The notes under the pieces were generated by a model. It did no database searches. It was not told where the DNA came from and saw nothing but the letters and a program-made list of their open reading frames with translations. Below, piece after piece: positions 1 through 11,937 of a stretch of DNA of 33,963 nucleotides (position 1 is its first letter; each line of letters starts with the position of its first letter). The translations under genes were made by a program, and so were the position numbers. The stretch comes from Azolla pinnata (Eukaryota > Streptophyta > Polypodiopsida > Salviniales > Salviniaceae), in the NCBI GenBank assembly GCA_037176905.1, contig JBBBWG010032775.1:1516-35478 (forward strand), in the 5' to 3' direction.

Positions 1-36
1 AGATCTGTAATTATACTAATCCTCTCTTATTCTTAC

Positions 37-3000
37 CATCGTTCCCTTCACGACCGTGTAATGGTCGATGCTCATGGCGTCTCCCGATCCGTCGTTGGTT
101 GGCTTAGACAAGCCGAAGTCGGATACCATGGCCACCAGCTCCTCGTCGAGCAATATGTTGGTTGACTTGATGTCCCTGTGGATTATGGGCGGGTGCGCCT
201 CGTCGTGAAGGTAAGCGATGCCCTTTGCAGCCCCTAGCGCGAGCTCGATCCGCTTGTTCCAATCCATGCGCACTCCACTTTTACCTGGAGCGATAATCGG
301 GCGAAATGGTGTAGTCAGGATCGGTTAAAACAAGAATCTTGGATTTGGCACCAGATGGGCACCCAGATTGCCAGATTGTTCACAACTAGACAGGCATCTA
401 GACTACGGGGACCAGAGCTCCAGGGCTTTCTGCTACCTGTCAAAGCGTCTCGCAGGGTTCCGTTCGGCATAAACTTGTACACGAGCATCTGCTCGCCTTC
501 TTCGAAGCAGAAGCCGATCAAGCCCACGAGATTCCTGTGGTGCACCCTCGACAGCAGCTCGACCTCGTTCTTGAACTCGTCGGCGCCCTGCAGCGAGCTC
601 GCTTTCGAGCGCTTGATGGCCACCACTTCCCCCGAATCTGGCAGCGTGCCCTTGTACACCTGAAGGGATGTCCAGATAAGTTTGTCGGGGCTATACGTTA
701 CGTAATTCTGCGGTAAAATGCCTAGGCCTACTCTTGTAAATATCGTAGACTTGTAGATTTTTACCTTCCCGTATCCTCCGCCTCCGATCTCGCTGTCTCT
801 GCTGAAGCTGTTTGTACACTGCCGGATCTCCTCGAAAGAGAACCACCTGGCACCCTTCAGCCGAGGGATGTTGGGCGCCTGATCTTTGCCGACGATCCAT
901 GCCGCTGCCCACAAGATGCAGGTGATTGGTCAGGTCAGTACAACTCATGGGTCTATTATACATTCTGAGTACCTCCCCAAGGGGTACCCGCGGAGATTCT
1001 TAAAAACTTTTGTAATAGATCGGAAGGAAGAAGAAGGGTATCGTTGGGTAAACATATCGAAAGAGAACATCGATCCTAAGCCGGACAAAACACGGTCGAG
1101 CTTTTCACACCAAACCGATGCATCTGACACAGACACTAGATTCTGTTTGTTTGTTTGCTTGCTTGCTTGCTTGCTTGCTCACCGAAGGGTTTGATCTGCT
1201 TCTCTGCCGCCTCGGCGCGCTTCTTGAGCTTCCACGCATAGATTCCCAGGCCGACGATCGCCAGGGCCATCAGCGTTGCTCCGGTGCCGATGCCCGCGAT
1301 GGCGGCTTTGCTCAACCCGTTGCTTGCGTTCTCTGCATTTAAGAACCAGCCAGAGGAGTGCAGATTTTGCCAGTGTGCTCAGGAACAAGAGGGAGGGGAA
1401 ACCGGGGGGGGGTATCGCGTTATATACTGAAAAATACGGCGAAAAAACAGACAGACTGTCAGACCTGGAGGTTGGCCAGGAGAGGTCAAGAAGGTGTTCA
1501 TGGGCCCGACCGTAGGAAACCAGATGTCCTGGTTCTGGAGGACAAACTGGATCAGGGAGGCGTTGCTCTGCGACCAGGCGTCGGAGTTTGCGGGCGGGAA
1601 AACGAAGACGTCGAGGGCCGCGTCCGACACGGGTTTCAGGACCAGCTGAGCCTTGTCGAGCGGGATGCCCTGCACGAACGAGCTGTCGGCCCACATCTGC
1701 AGGAACTCGTCCTCGAGGCCGCTGATCAGGACGCTGGCTTCGGCTTCCGACAGGGCGCCGAGTCCGGGGACTTTCATCGCGTAGAAGGACCATGTCGCGA
1801 CGACGGGGTACGCGCAGAGGCAAGCCGTGCCGAGCTCCTTCGGGTTCCTCTGCGAGCCCAGTGCAGTGCACTCCCCAGAGCTGGAGCACGAGTTGCTGTT
1901 ATCAGCTGCTTCCGTATCAGACGACGCGGAGCTGCTGTTGTCGTTCTGCTGCGACTGGCCCTCGCAGTCGGCCGGATCCGTCCCAGCAACAGTGCAAACA
2001 GGGTTCCCTGATAACCTGGAGAGACCCGGATAGAGAGACAGAATCCACCTGAGGTTCGTGAGATATATACGGGAAGTCAGTTCGGGTATCGAGAACCCAA
2101 ACCAGGGCTAGTGTCTGTCTGTCTGTTTGCAATAGTGTTTGTAGCCCTTTTACCACAGCGACTGGTTGTAGCTTCCTTTCGAAACCGCGGTTATGTTGTT
2201 CGACATCAGGTTCACCGTCACCAGGTCGCCCGACAAGGCCGGCGACGTGAGGTCCACCGTGCCGTTCAGCCGGTTGAATGCAAGGTCCCTGCGACAGCCA
2301 GATCCAGCAAACCACACGCATCGTCAGCGTGATCAGTAGTAGCCAGACAACGATTCGTGGATCGATCTCGAGTCTGCGCCAAGCGATCGTGATATCGTGA
2401 TCACCGAGTGCACTTCGGAGGGGTGTCCTTGCAATTATGCGACAAAATACGTACACTTCTGTCAGAGTCGGGCTCGAGCCGAACAGATCTCTAGGAACGG
2501 CACCATACAAGTTTGAAGATTCCAATGACCTACCAAAAATATGCATAGGAATGATTAGAAACCAACCGTTTTAACTGTCAATGAGCCTCCAGCTAGTGCT
2601 CCCACGAATAATAGATTAAAAACTGTAAGTAGCGACAAATTAAACTAAATTAACACGAGTGACTGCTATCAAAACTAATTAGAATAAATCGAAATCGAAA
2701 ACAGGAAAATGGTGACCAAAAGCGCCCAAATCTGTATGAGATTGCTGTTTAGATGATGCCCACAATCTTTAAAACTTATCATTTGATGACTATTATTAAG
2801 AAATTACTAAATCAGTTAAGCTAAATATAGCTAATTGAGAACTCGTGAATTGGTTTCCATGAGCACGATTTTTAAAATGTTGGCTTCGAATTTTCTGAAC
2901 TTATGGTGCACTTTTATGCTAATTTTCTCTGATTTTTTTAAGATTGCCGATTTTTATTTATTTTTACCAATCAATCGATTATAACGTGATTAGTTTTATG

Positions 3001-6000
3001 TTGGCCTCTGATCAAATCAATTCAGGTATGTACAAGTCAGCCTAAATTTGAAATAGTAGCTGCATCAAAATATATATTCGAAATAAGAATCTAATGCATA
3101 ATATTGTCTTTGATTCTAATATGTTAATGGGTATATTGATTGAACTCGATGAGATGATAATTTGCTCATAAAATGATGAATCAAACGTTGATTAATGAGC
3201 TTACAATGTGGAAAGGTTTTGTAAATTCATGATCCAAGTCGGGACCTCGGAAGGCTCGAATTCATTGTCACCAAGGCTCCTGTAAAAACAAGCTCAAAAA
3301 CAATAAAAAGAGAAGGGGTAATTCAATCACTCAAGTAAATCAAGTCTTATTCCAACAAAGAATAGAAATAAATATCATAGTCAATTAGCTGATCGGTGGT
3401 TACTAATGTTTTATTTAGGTTAATTTTATACTTCTGATCTCATTGCATTGGTCATGTGAAGGCAATTTTTAACCCGATTTCAGTTTAACCTTAATGTGAT
3501 TCCAGTTTAGTGCGATTTCCAAAGGAATGATTCAATTTTCCGATGCGTGCAGTAATGGCAATAAATTCATTGGCCCATTTTTGTTTCGTCAGCACAGCCT
3601 GAATTCATTTTCAATGCAATATTCCTGATTTGGTTCCAAACCTCAAACTTTTTCAATGTGCTTTCAATATACAAAAAATATGTTTTAGCTCAATAAAGCC
3701 CTAATTCATTGTTCTCAATCAAGTCCTTATCAATCGAATTAAAGGTAGTCTTAATCAAATTCTAGATCGATTTCTTTTGAAATATTAAAACTTAACTCGA
3801 ATCGGTATTTCAAGCTGCAGTGATTTCGTTCAATCTCCTAATTTTGATTTAAAACTCTTCGTTAAAAACGGCCAAAAACGTTTAACAAGATTCTGGTTAG
3901 ATTAGTTATATGTTTATTATGCTGATTTCAAATCACTTTCAATATTTTGGATCCAAAATTAGCTTCAGACTTCATCCGCATATCTCTAGTCTCAATTACT
4001 GCTTTCGATTTCCAGTTGCAGATTGACGATTTTGATCTGTTTTTGACGGAAATGTCTAAAGAATTTCTCAGGGAAATTTAACCTGATTTTGAATAAATGA
4101 TCTCTTTACGCTTCCAAATGAGCTTCAATCGACATTTTCAGTCCCAATCATAAGTCCATTCAGTTTCTATATTTTCATTAGAGATGCTTTGCAGTTTTAA
4201 TGTAATATCCCTAATTTAATTTCACTAGGATACTTACAATATTCTTAGGTTCATGCATTGGGACAGGTCTGGAATTTGCCCACTGAGTTTATTGTTCCCA
4301 AGCTGCCTGCAAAAATTCAGCAATTTATAACGATGATGAAAATGAATAAACCAGATTGACATTAATCTTTCAAGAAAATCATTAGTGAAACTGCAGGTAC
4401 TAATGACTATATTTTAGATGCTTATAATTAGGGCATGGAATTTTCATAAATCCCCGCGATTAGCTGCCCTAATTAACACCTGATCAGTTTAATTCGCTTC
4501 AATTATTTTCTATGACTCGGTTATTAATGTTGCTTAAAATGTAGTGATGATATCTACTGTTAACCCTAAAACTAGAAGCCCAAACTCGTGATTGGTTTGG
4601 TTTGCTTTAATTATTTCAATGTCGTCATTAAAACGTCGAATTAATGCCGCAAAACAGTGTGGTACCGATTAATTACTACCCGTACTTTGGGGTTAATTAG
4701 GCCAAAAAGGTTTAGAGTAATCGATCCGAAACTCTAAACTGGTGACTGGATTAATTTCTGCTTTAAGTATTTACAACGAATTAATATTGCTTACAGAGTG
4801 GTGAGATTAGTGATGTTGTTGAGAGAGGATGGAATGCTTCCATTCAACATGTTCTTATCCAGCCTTCTGAAGAATATACATTAATTACATCAATAATCAA
4901 AATCAGCACCACAATAAGTGTTAGGACTAATTTATACTTATCACGATGGTGTGATTATGTTTAATTAAAATAATTAACTTGATTCATTCTTGAATGAATC
5001 GAATTTTATAAGTAGATATAAAAGACTTAATACCGTATGATTAGGACCTCATTTGTGATTATGTAATTAATATTATATCGCTCACATGATATCTAAATGG
5101 GCAAGGTCTTGTATGTTGGGTGGAATTGGTCCCTCCAGTTCATTCTCTGCCAATAACCTAGCATCATTCCAAACAACATTCATACAATAATCATTCTAAT
5201 TATTAAACTCTCATTAACCCAAAGCCAAAGCCAAATTTCATTGCATAACCAAATTAAATCCAAAAAAAAAAATTGGTCATTAAATTATTAATTACCTAAG
5301 CCCAAATCCGAATCCAAATGTAAAGCCTGTCCATCTACCTCAAATTAATCCAAATCTAAATCTAAATCTCGATGTCTAATTAATCCAAATCTAAACAACT
5401 GGAATCTAATGAACCGAAACCTAAATCTAAAACTAAAACTCAATCTGAATGTCAATGTCAATCTAGTTATCATCAATGTTCTTACTAGTAAAGCCCAATT
5501 AATGGTACAAAATAATTAATGCTTACAAGTGTTGCAACTGCATGTTACTGTTGAAGAGTTGAGGAGGAATCGTCCCAGAGAATTTATTGCTTTGGACGTG
5601 TCTATGGCCAATGGGTAATTATACATGCAACCACGAAGAAAACCAAGAAACCGGTTAGTCTAGTTAGATTGCTGATTTATACCACAAATTCAATTGCATT
5701 GTATCAACGTTGAGTATTATTCATGGATGAATGATGGGGCACATGATAGATTGCTTACTGCAGTCATCGACAAATATTATTCATAGGATGATGGATTCAC
5801 TGATTATGGATGATGAGGTGACTGTTAATTATATTTGATCACGATGAATGATGGAGTTAAATTGCGAACAATATTGGTGATCAATATTATCGAATAGTTA
5901 TACTGGATGATGGAATGATTAAGGTTGGATCGTCGTGAAGGTGATAAGCTTGACTAATATGGATTGACTTATATGCTTGGTGAATAGTGACAATATTATT

Positions 6001-8870
6001 GGATTATGATGGATGATGGTGTGATTAACAATAATAATATCCCGTATTTATGATGGACGATAATATTGGGGTGATTAAAATTGAAAGACCAATTATATGA
6101 TGAATTATATCTAATGATATTATGATAATATCGATGGATGATTGATAAGTTTTAGCTAGAATGATTATAATATGATGATTAGCATTAGAATCGATTCAGA
6201 ATTTGAACATGGACATGGGGTAATTACATGTGCCGTGCATTCGTGAGGTTGTCCAATCCAACGGTCGATAATCCGGTGGCATTATCAAAGGTTGAGATGG
6301 GTAATTCACCACTGATGGAATTGTAAGAAATATCGAACCATATGATCGCAGAAAGATTGCCCACACTATTCGGTAAAGTTCCCGTGAACGAGTTGTTCGA
6401 TAATCCCCTAATTATATTTACAATTATGTTAGTCAATCAGTAATAATCATCATCATCTGAAACACAATCAATCAATCACAACAATTCTAAGCTTGGAATA
6501 TGACTAGTCTAATATTTATGGCTGATCAATTATATGAACTGTAATTGGACTGATTAACCTACGTTATAATATAACTACATCAAGTTGGGTATTTTAAAAG
6601 ATCCAATGAGTGATAGTTTTAAGAGATCCAGTGACTGATCATCATAAAAATCATCATAATCACCATGATCATTAATTGTGCACGGATCACAAGTAATTAC
6701 AGATACTTACAAGAACTTTACTGTAGTCATATTCCCAATCTCTTCTGGAATCGACCCACTGAAGTTGCAAGAGTTTATGTAGCTGAAAAGACATGCACAC
6801 ATTCAATGGAGGTTAACCAATGTCATTGGTATAGTATTTATTATTATTAATTGTACGAAACGTAATTCGGCTCTGTGCATAATTTCTAGACAGATTAGAG
6901 GCCTTCAGGAGCATAATAAATTCTATTATATTAATCAGCTAGGCTGTGATCATAATTAATTTTGATTTGTTATAATTAGTTGAGCTGGTTGTATTAAATT
7001 ATGGATGATTGTCGCAAATTACAATCTCTCGATTTGTTTCAAGTTGCCGATCTCCCGTGGAAGATTCCCACCAAGGCGCAAATTTGAAGAGAGATCCCTA
7101 ATCATCAGCACCATCAGATTTGTTAAACGTCGATATTCACTTAACTAGTTATAATTAAGTTTTGGAAGCAAATTACCGTGCCGAGATTAATTAGAGAACA
7201 TCCACAATATTTAGATGAATATGAGATGTCATAATTTGATGAATGAACTGAAGGATATTGTTAGAGACCAGAGAATCTTTGATGATGATAATTAGAGAAC
7301 ATCATCAAGGATGATGATTACTAGAGTGGATATATGTCAAATGATGATGATTAGATAGGATTAATGATGATGATAAGTAGGGCAGATTAATACAGATGAT
7401 TAGAGAGGATTAATGATGATGATAATTAGGTCAGATTTATACAGCTGATTAGAGAGGATTAATGAGAGGATTATTAAAGAGCATCATGAATGTAAAATCA
7501 CTCACAGGAATTTGAGGGCGGACAGGTTGCCAAGGGCAGGGGATAAGGTTCCGTCCAAACCTTGATTAGGGAGAATCCTACATCATGCCATATCAAAGAT
7601 TAGTCTTAATTAATGAAAATCAGTGAGAAGATGATAATCTCATTCGATCCTCCATATCAGATCATTAGTCTTAATTATACGCCCTGATTATCGGATTAAA
7701 CAATCACTCTCAATCAATTAATAGCTGATTATATGGATCAGTATCACTTGATCAAATAGATTAATGGGCGTGCTTTTCTTAATTGAGGTTTGCGGCTCCT
7801 TACTTGCTATAAAACAATCAAATAGATGATTAATGGAATTAATGAGCGGGATTAATGCCAATGGAGTGATCAATCCGATAATAGATTCTTGATGTGATGA
7901 ATCATAAGTTTAGTTTATAATGTGCTTAAAATTAAGATATTAGGTTAATTAATCATAATTTGCATCAATAAATCGATCGATCGATTAACTTTAAACGAAT
8001 TACATTCATGTGATGCTAATCTTTGAGGCGAATCAATCCAGCTACTGAGCATGATCGTGCTAATTACATATGATTAGAATTAAGACATGGATCAATTTGC
8101 CAATCGATCGATCATTAATTACATGTATGTGATGCGCGCGACCGAGCTGGAGTCGCAGATGATTCCGCGCCATTCATCGAAGCAAGGATCCAAGTTCAAA
8201 TCCCACGACGATGGATTCCCCAACCACGCATCGTGCAAACTCTTCAGCGCTTCCACTAATTAATAATTAGGAGCACCATCCACAAATTAGATCCAACTAA
8301 TCACACCATTTTATACACATGAGCTACAATTCACACTAATTACCAAGTTCTTATAATCCATAATTAGGTGCATATCAGCGATGATTAAATTGATACATAA
8401 TGATTGGGTGATCGTCGTGAATTACTATGCTCACTAATCACATCTTATCTATTAATTATCTCGCCGTCCCAACAGCTAGAGGAGGTCAATTAATCGCATA
8501 ATTGTATTATTCATCCGTTTGCATAGGTCATCTAAGCGCTAATGATCCATCTACGCCCATTGATTAATAAGCATCCGCAAACAGGCTGATATTAATTATA
8601 TCGCTAGCGATTTAATATTTGTCAGCTAGCCTTGAAGTTCGATTAATCGCCTAGCATAACGACGATTAATCATCTCTAATTCATTCACAATCGATCGAGT
8701 TACTTACCATCTTGTGGGTAGGTGTAATTTTTGGCCCTTGCAAACCGGATCATGGAAAATCCAACGCGAGGATCATAAGTAGTTAGGCAAATTGATGCAA
8801 TTAAGAGGAGAATATTCAAGCCGCCATGGCGGCGATGAGGGGCCCCAGATTCCATCATAATGTTGACCAT
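37..8870 (-). CDS. LRR receptor-like kinase, HPCA1/LRR-VIII type (3' end outside window)
   Basis: Single-pass plasma-membrane receptor kinase; the closest family I recognise is Arabidopsis HPCA1 and relatives. Exons (high to low): 8870-8708, 8255-8123, 7577-7506, 7097-7023, 6782-6711, 6407-6228, 5601-5527, 5157-5086, 4866-4795, 4306-4238, 3279-3205, 2529-2455, 2288-2154, 2015-1465, 1332-1183, 904-765, 659-437, 272-37. All junctions are GT-AG and phases agree, giving 856 codons. Order: hydrophobic signal segment (about 18-32), LRR cap with W66, C80 and C89, about a dozen LRRs, NPVC (427-430), a Ser/Asn-rich Cys region, a transmembrane helix (616-640), then kinase: GGGGYGKV loop, VAIK Lys719, HRD Asp811, DFG Asp829, ending at VKGTM with a GTAAGA donor. 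The activation-segment end and C-lobe lie outside the window. The ATG at 8870 is the first after an in-frame TAG. Ligand specificity is inference. Confidence 0.87.
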
Positions 8871-9480
8871 CGCCCGCTAATTGTAATTAGTAGCTACTGA
8901 TTAGGGCTGGTTATGATCGGCAAGCTGGAATTTGTAATAATTATAGGCGAGGTGCTTAATTATCTGGATAATTAGGGAGTAATTAGCTGCTTCTGCTGCT
9001 GCTGCTGAGGAAGAGATGATCCCTGATTACTGTCGAGAATGGCTAATTCATAACTACGGATCTGGGCGATCATTCAAGGATGGATTGGATTGGATTGGAT
9101 GGAGAAGAATGATGGGCGAATCAAGATCAGATCGAATGTAATTAATTAATCAAAAGCCATGCGTAATTAGCTGCCGCTGCAAGAGATGATCCCCTGATTA
9201 CTGTCGAGACTGGCTAATTAATAACTACCGATTAGGGCGATGATCCAAGGATGGATCGGATCGGATCGAATGAATCAGAAGTCTAATGATGGGCGGATGA
9301 GGATCAGATCGAACGTAGTTAATTAATCAATCAAAAGCCATACGATCGATTGTGCAGGGAATTGGAGGGAATAATCAGACGTACTGAAGCAATTCAGCGA
9401 ATCATCGAAACAATATATTTCGGGGGGGAGGGTGTAGGGTTAGGGATCGCGATCATTTGGATGAGAAAAAGAGATCAGAA
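8871..9480. other. Upstream region of the receptor-kinase gene
   Basis: Non-coding AT-rich sequence upstream of the minus-strand receptor kinase, presumably holding its promoter and 5' leader. I see no convincing TATA box. A short CTG run lies near 8990-9007. The main structure is the diverged tandem duplication annotated at 8981-9343. Confidence 0.5.
8981..9343. repeat. Diverged tandem duplication, unit about 170-181 bp
   Basis: Two adjacent related copies, about 8981-9163 and 9164-9343. Shared landmarks in the same order are AAGAGATGATCC (9011 and 9181), CTGATTACTGTCGAGA, a run of GGATTGGATT or GGATCGGATC, GATGGGCG, AGATCAGATCGAA and CAAAAGCCAT (9151 and 9332). The copies differ by substitutions and small indels, so the event is not recent. 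They sit directly upstream of the receptor-kinase gene. Confidence 0.75.
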
Positions 9481-9510
9481 GAGAGAGGGGGAGAGAGAGA
9501 GAGAGAGTCA
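9481..9510. repeat. (GA)n microsatellite
   Basis: An almost pure GA/GGGA run on the plus strand, followed by a short T run near 9538-9546. It opens a spurious frame; I see no protein signal here. Confidence 0.8.
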
Positions 9511-10009
9511 AAGAGCGAGGGCGGCCGGGGTTTCGATTTTTTTTTTGATCGATTTGCGGAGTCGAGATTCGAACCGTGGACCGATCGGATCGACTGATGC
9601 AGCTCTTCTTGATCCGCGAAAAACCGTCACGTGGACCGAGTCCGAGTGGTTTCTTCCGGATTCAATCATCGTCGATTAGAATGCATGTGATCGATCATCG
9701 CATGCGGCGGAATTGGCGCATCGCAGACCGGGTCCATCCGATCGATCCATCCTTTCCTTCCAGATTTGGCGATTGCTGCTGCAATCCGTGAAGAAAAACC
9801 CGCCGATTCGGTTCATATTTAGCGATGATCCGCCTGCAGCATTAACTAATTGGGATCGACCAAAGTCAGATTGATGCCTTGGACTGATCCGGATCAGTTG
9901 AAACAGCCCTAACCATCAGGGGCCCCCCCATCCGTTAAATAATTTGTCGTCGTGCTAAAGTGTCTTAATGATTCGATCGCTAACTGATCCATCCATCCAA
10001 TTGGTTGAT
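9511..10009. other. Intergenic sequence, no gene recognised
   Basis: GATC/CGAT-rich sequence with no coding pattern. Short open frames here have no recognisable domains and are explained by low-complexity composition. A GGTTCGAATC-like stretch at 9556-9617 was examined as a tRNA and rejected. Confidence 0.5.
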
Positions 10010-10200
10010 TGGCGATTCATCGATCCAGTCGATCCTGTCGATCAGTTCATCGATCAACTGGATCGATGAGTCAATCCCGTCGATTGATTCATCGATCCAG
10101 TCGATCCATTCGATCCATTCATCGATCCAATCGATCCAAATATCAATCCAACCGATCCAATATCAATTCAAATATCAATCCAATTGATCCAATCGATCGA
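10010..10200 (+). repeat. CGATCCA/CGATTCAT simple-sequence tract
   Basis: Degenerate repetition of CGATCCAGT, CGATCCATT, TCATCGATC and CAATCGATCC words over about 190 bp. The repetition makes open frames of Ser/Ile/His type; I regard these as artefacts. Confidence 0.75.
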
Positions 10201-10522
10201 TTCCACATTGGGCCGGACTATGATCGTCGTCAACGATTTACTTATGCGCGCACGACCGTCGATACTAGCCCAATCATGTAACGTTTGGCCGATTTATAAT
10301 CTGCAGGGATCAGGCCGCTGTCCATCATCCGACTGATCATTGTTTCATCGTTCATCATCGTTGGTCATTATAACTCCGCCGATTCGTTCAATGCTGTTCC
10401 AATCCAATCCATTCTGATCCGATCAAATTACGAGGAATTTAGTACTATTCGCCTGCATTATTGCAGGAAGTACCGAATGATCATTGATCGTTGTCGATCG
10501 AATGGGGACGGGATCATCGAAC

Positions 10523-10895
10523 TGTAAGAATTAGGATATTTTCAGATACCTTCTGCAAGATAGACCATGAGAGTAATAGAGAATAGAGAAAGGGAAAAGT
10601 GATCAAATCACAATATTGAACTCAAGATAATGTGTATAGCAAGGCGAATTGATTTGGGTACAAAGTGGGCCATTTATAGCCGAGTATAATTATGCAAGAA
10701 CATTAAGAGACTAGAATGTTAATTGACGAGATTACTAATAGTCCTAAGAATACTAAATTTAGTTGTCTAGAATGCTAATATAAGTTACTAGAATCGTAAT
10801 AGTGATCAGTAGAATCTCAATGGTTAGAATAGTAATGGTTGCTATAGTACTATTTATACGCGAACCTTAATATAGTTCTAGCATAATTAGCCCTA
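10523..10895 (-). mobile_element. Possible solo LTR of a Copia-like element
   Basis: On the minus strand this AT-rich block contains TATAAATG (10671-10678), a pyrimidine-rich stretch about 100 bp downstream, then a short segment ending in TTACA at about 10523. That order resembles the U3-R-U5 layout of plant Copia LTRs. I could not fix the TG start (candidate near 10895) or a target-site duplication, and no internal gag-pol region is present. It may be ordinary intergenic DNA. Confidence 0.3.
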
Positions 10896-11460
10896 AACAT
10901 TTAACCCTAATTAACCGAAAATTTTTAACCCTTATGAACCCTAAAAAATGAACCTTAATTAACCTTAATGAACCCTAATGAACCCTAAAAAATGAACCCT
11001 AATTAACCCTAACGAACCCTAATGAACCTAAAAAATGAACCCTAAGTAACCCTAATGAACCCTAAAAAATGAACCCTAAGTAACCCTAATGAACCCTAAA
11101 CAATGAACCTTAATGAACCCTAATGAACCCTAAAAAATGAAACCTAAAAAATGAACCCTAACGAACCCTAATGAACCCTAAAAAATGAACCCTAATGAAC
11201 CCTAAAAAATGAACCCTAATGAACCCTAAAAAATGAACCCTAATGAACCCTAATGAACCCTAAAAAATGAACCCTAAAAAATGAACCCTAATGAACCCTA
11301 ACAAATGAACCCTAAAAAATGAACCCAAATGAACCCTAAAAAATGAACCCTAATGAACCCTAATGAACCCTAATGAGGCCTAAAAAATGAGCCCTAATTA
11401 ACCCTAACGAACCCTAAAAAATGAACCCTAATTAACCCTAATGAACCCTCATGAACCCTA
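10885..11460 (+). repeat. Degenerate CCCTAA minisatellite (AACCCTAATG / AACCCTAAAAAATG)
   Basis: About 570 bp of head-to-tail units mixing a 10-bp word (AACCCTAATG) and a 14-bp word (AACCCTAAAAAATG), with variants such as AACCCTAATT and AACCCTAAGT. The CCCTAA core is the plant telomere word in C-rich orientation on the plus strand. A CT run (11468-11485) closes the block. No coding potential. Confidence 0.9.
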
Positions 11461-11937
11461 GTAGACCTCCTCTCTCTCTCTCTCTCAGATCTAATTGCGA
11501 TCTCGGTGCAGCAGATCGAATCTTTTGCCCCTCGTCTTATTATCTGATCGATCCCAGATTGTTTCACGTTTACTGGTCCCTGAATGGTACTGATCTGCAG
11601 GTCATGAAGGAATCGAACCGGATGATGGTGACATAATTGATGAGGATGAATAATATTATGAATCAGGACCTGCAGCGTCATGAGTCGCAGCTCTGATCCG
11701 CACCTAAAGCGGCCCCACCTGCAGCAGCAGCAGCAGCAGCTGCTGCTGATCGATCGATCGATTCTGCGGCACGCAGCCGGCATTTGAATATCAAATTTGA
11801 AAGCGTCCGCCCCGGCCCATGCACGTGGAATCTGTGTGATGATCAGCCATGGCGGCTGATCATCAGTAACTACAGCCGTGCTTACTAGTAGCACTGCATG
11901 TGATTGGAGGTGGTAACGTGGAACGGTTCAAAAGAAG
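11461..11937. other. Unique segment between two telomere-like arrays
   Basis: A more GC-balanced segment between opposite-facing telomere-like arrays. It holds a CT run, a CAG run running into its own complement (about 11723-11748), a GATCGATC run, and a 12-bp-arm hairpin at 11837-11865. A 166-codon minus-strand frame crosses it, but it starts in one simple repeat and shows no domain, so I do not call a gene. Confidence 0.5.
11837..11865. other. Perfect inverted repeat (hairpin), 12-bp arms
   Basis: TGATGATCAGCC (11837-11848) is followed after 5 bases by its reverse complement GGCTGATCATCA (11854-11865). The loop contains the middle of CCATGG. It could form a cruciform or an RNA hairpin. No poly-T tract or neighbouring gene gives it a role. 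Confidence 0.7.

Noticed and set aside
1179..1889. A 236-codon minus-strand frame across receptor-kinase exons
   Set aside because: It is a shadow frame of the GC-rich juxtamembrane exons; the true frame gives NPVC, the cysteines and the transmembrane helix with consistent splice phases.
9556..9617. tRNA-like segment on the minus strand, with GCGGATC at one end and GGTTCGAATC near the other
   Set aside because: It is too short (62 bases), has no D-arm, and the stem beside the TTCGAAT loop does not pair (only two of five positions).
11394..11894. 166-codon minus-strand frame
   Set aside because: It begins and ends in simple repeats, encodes no domain, and has no splice partners.
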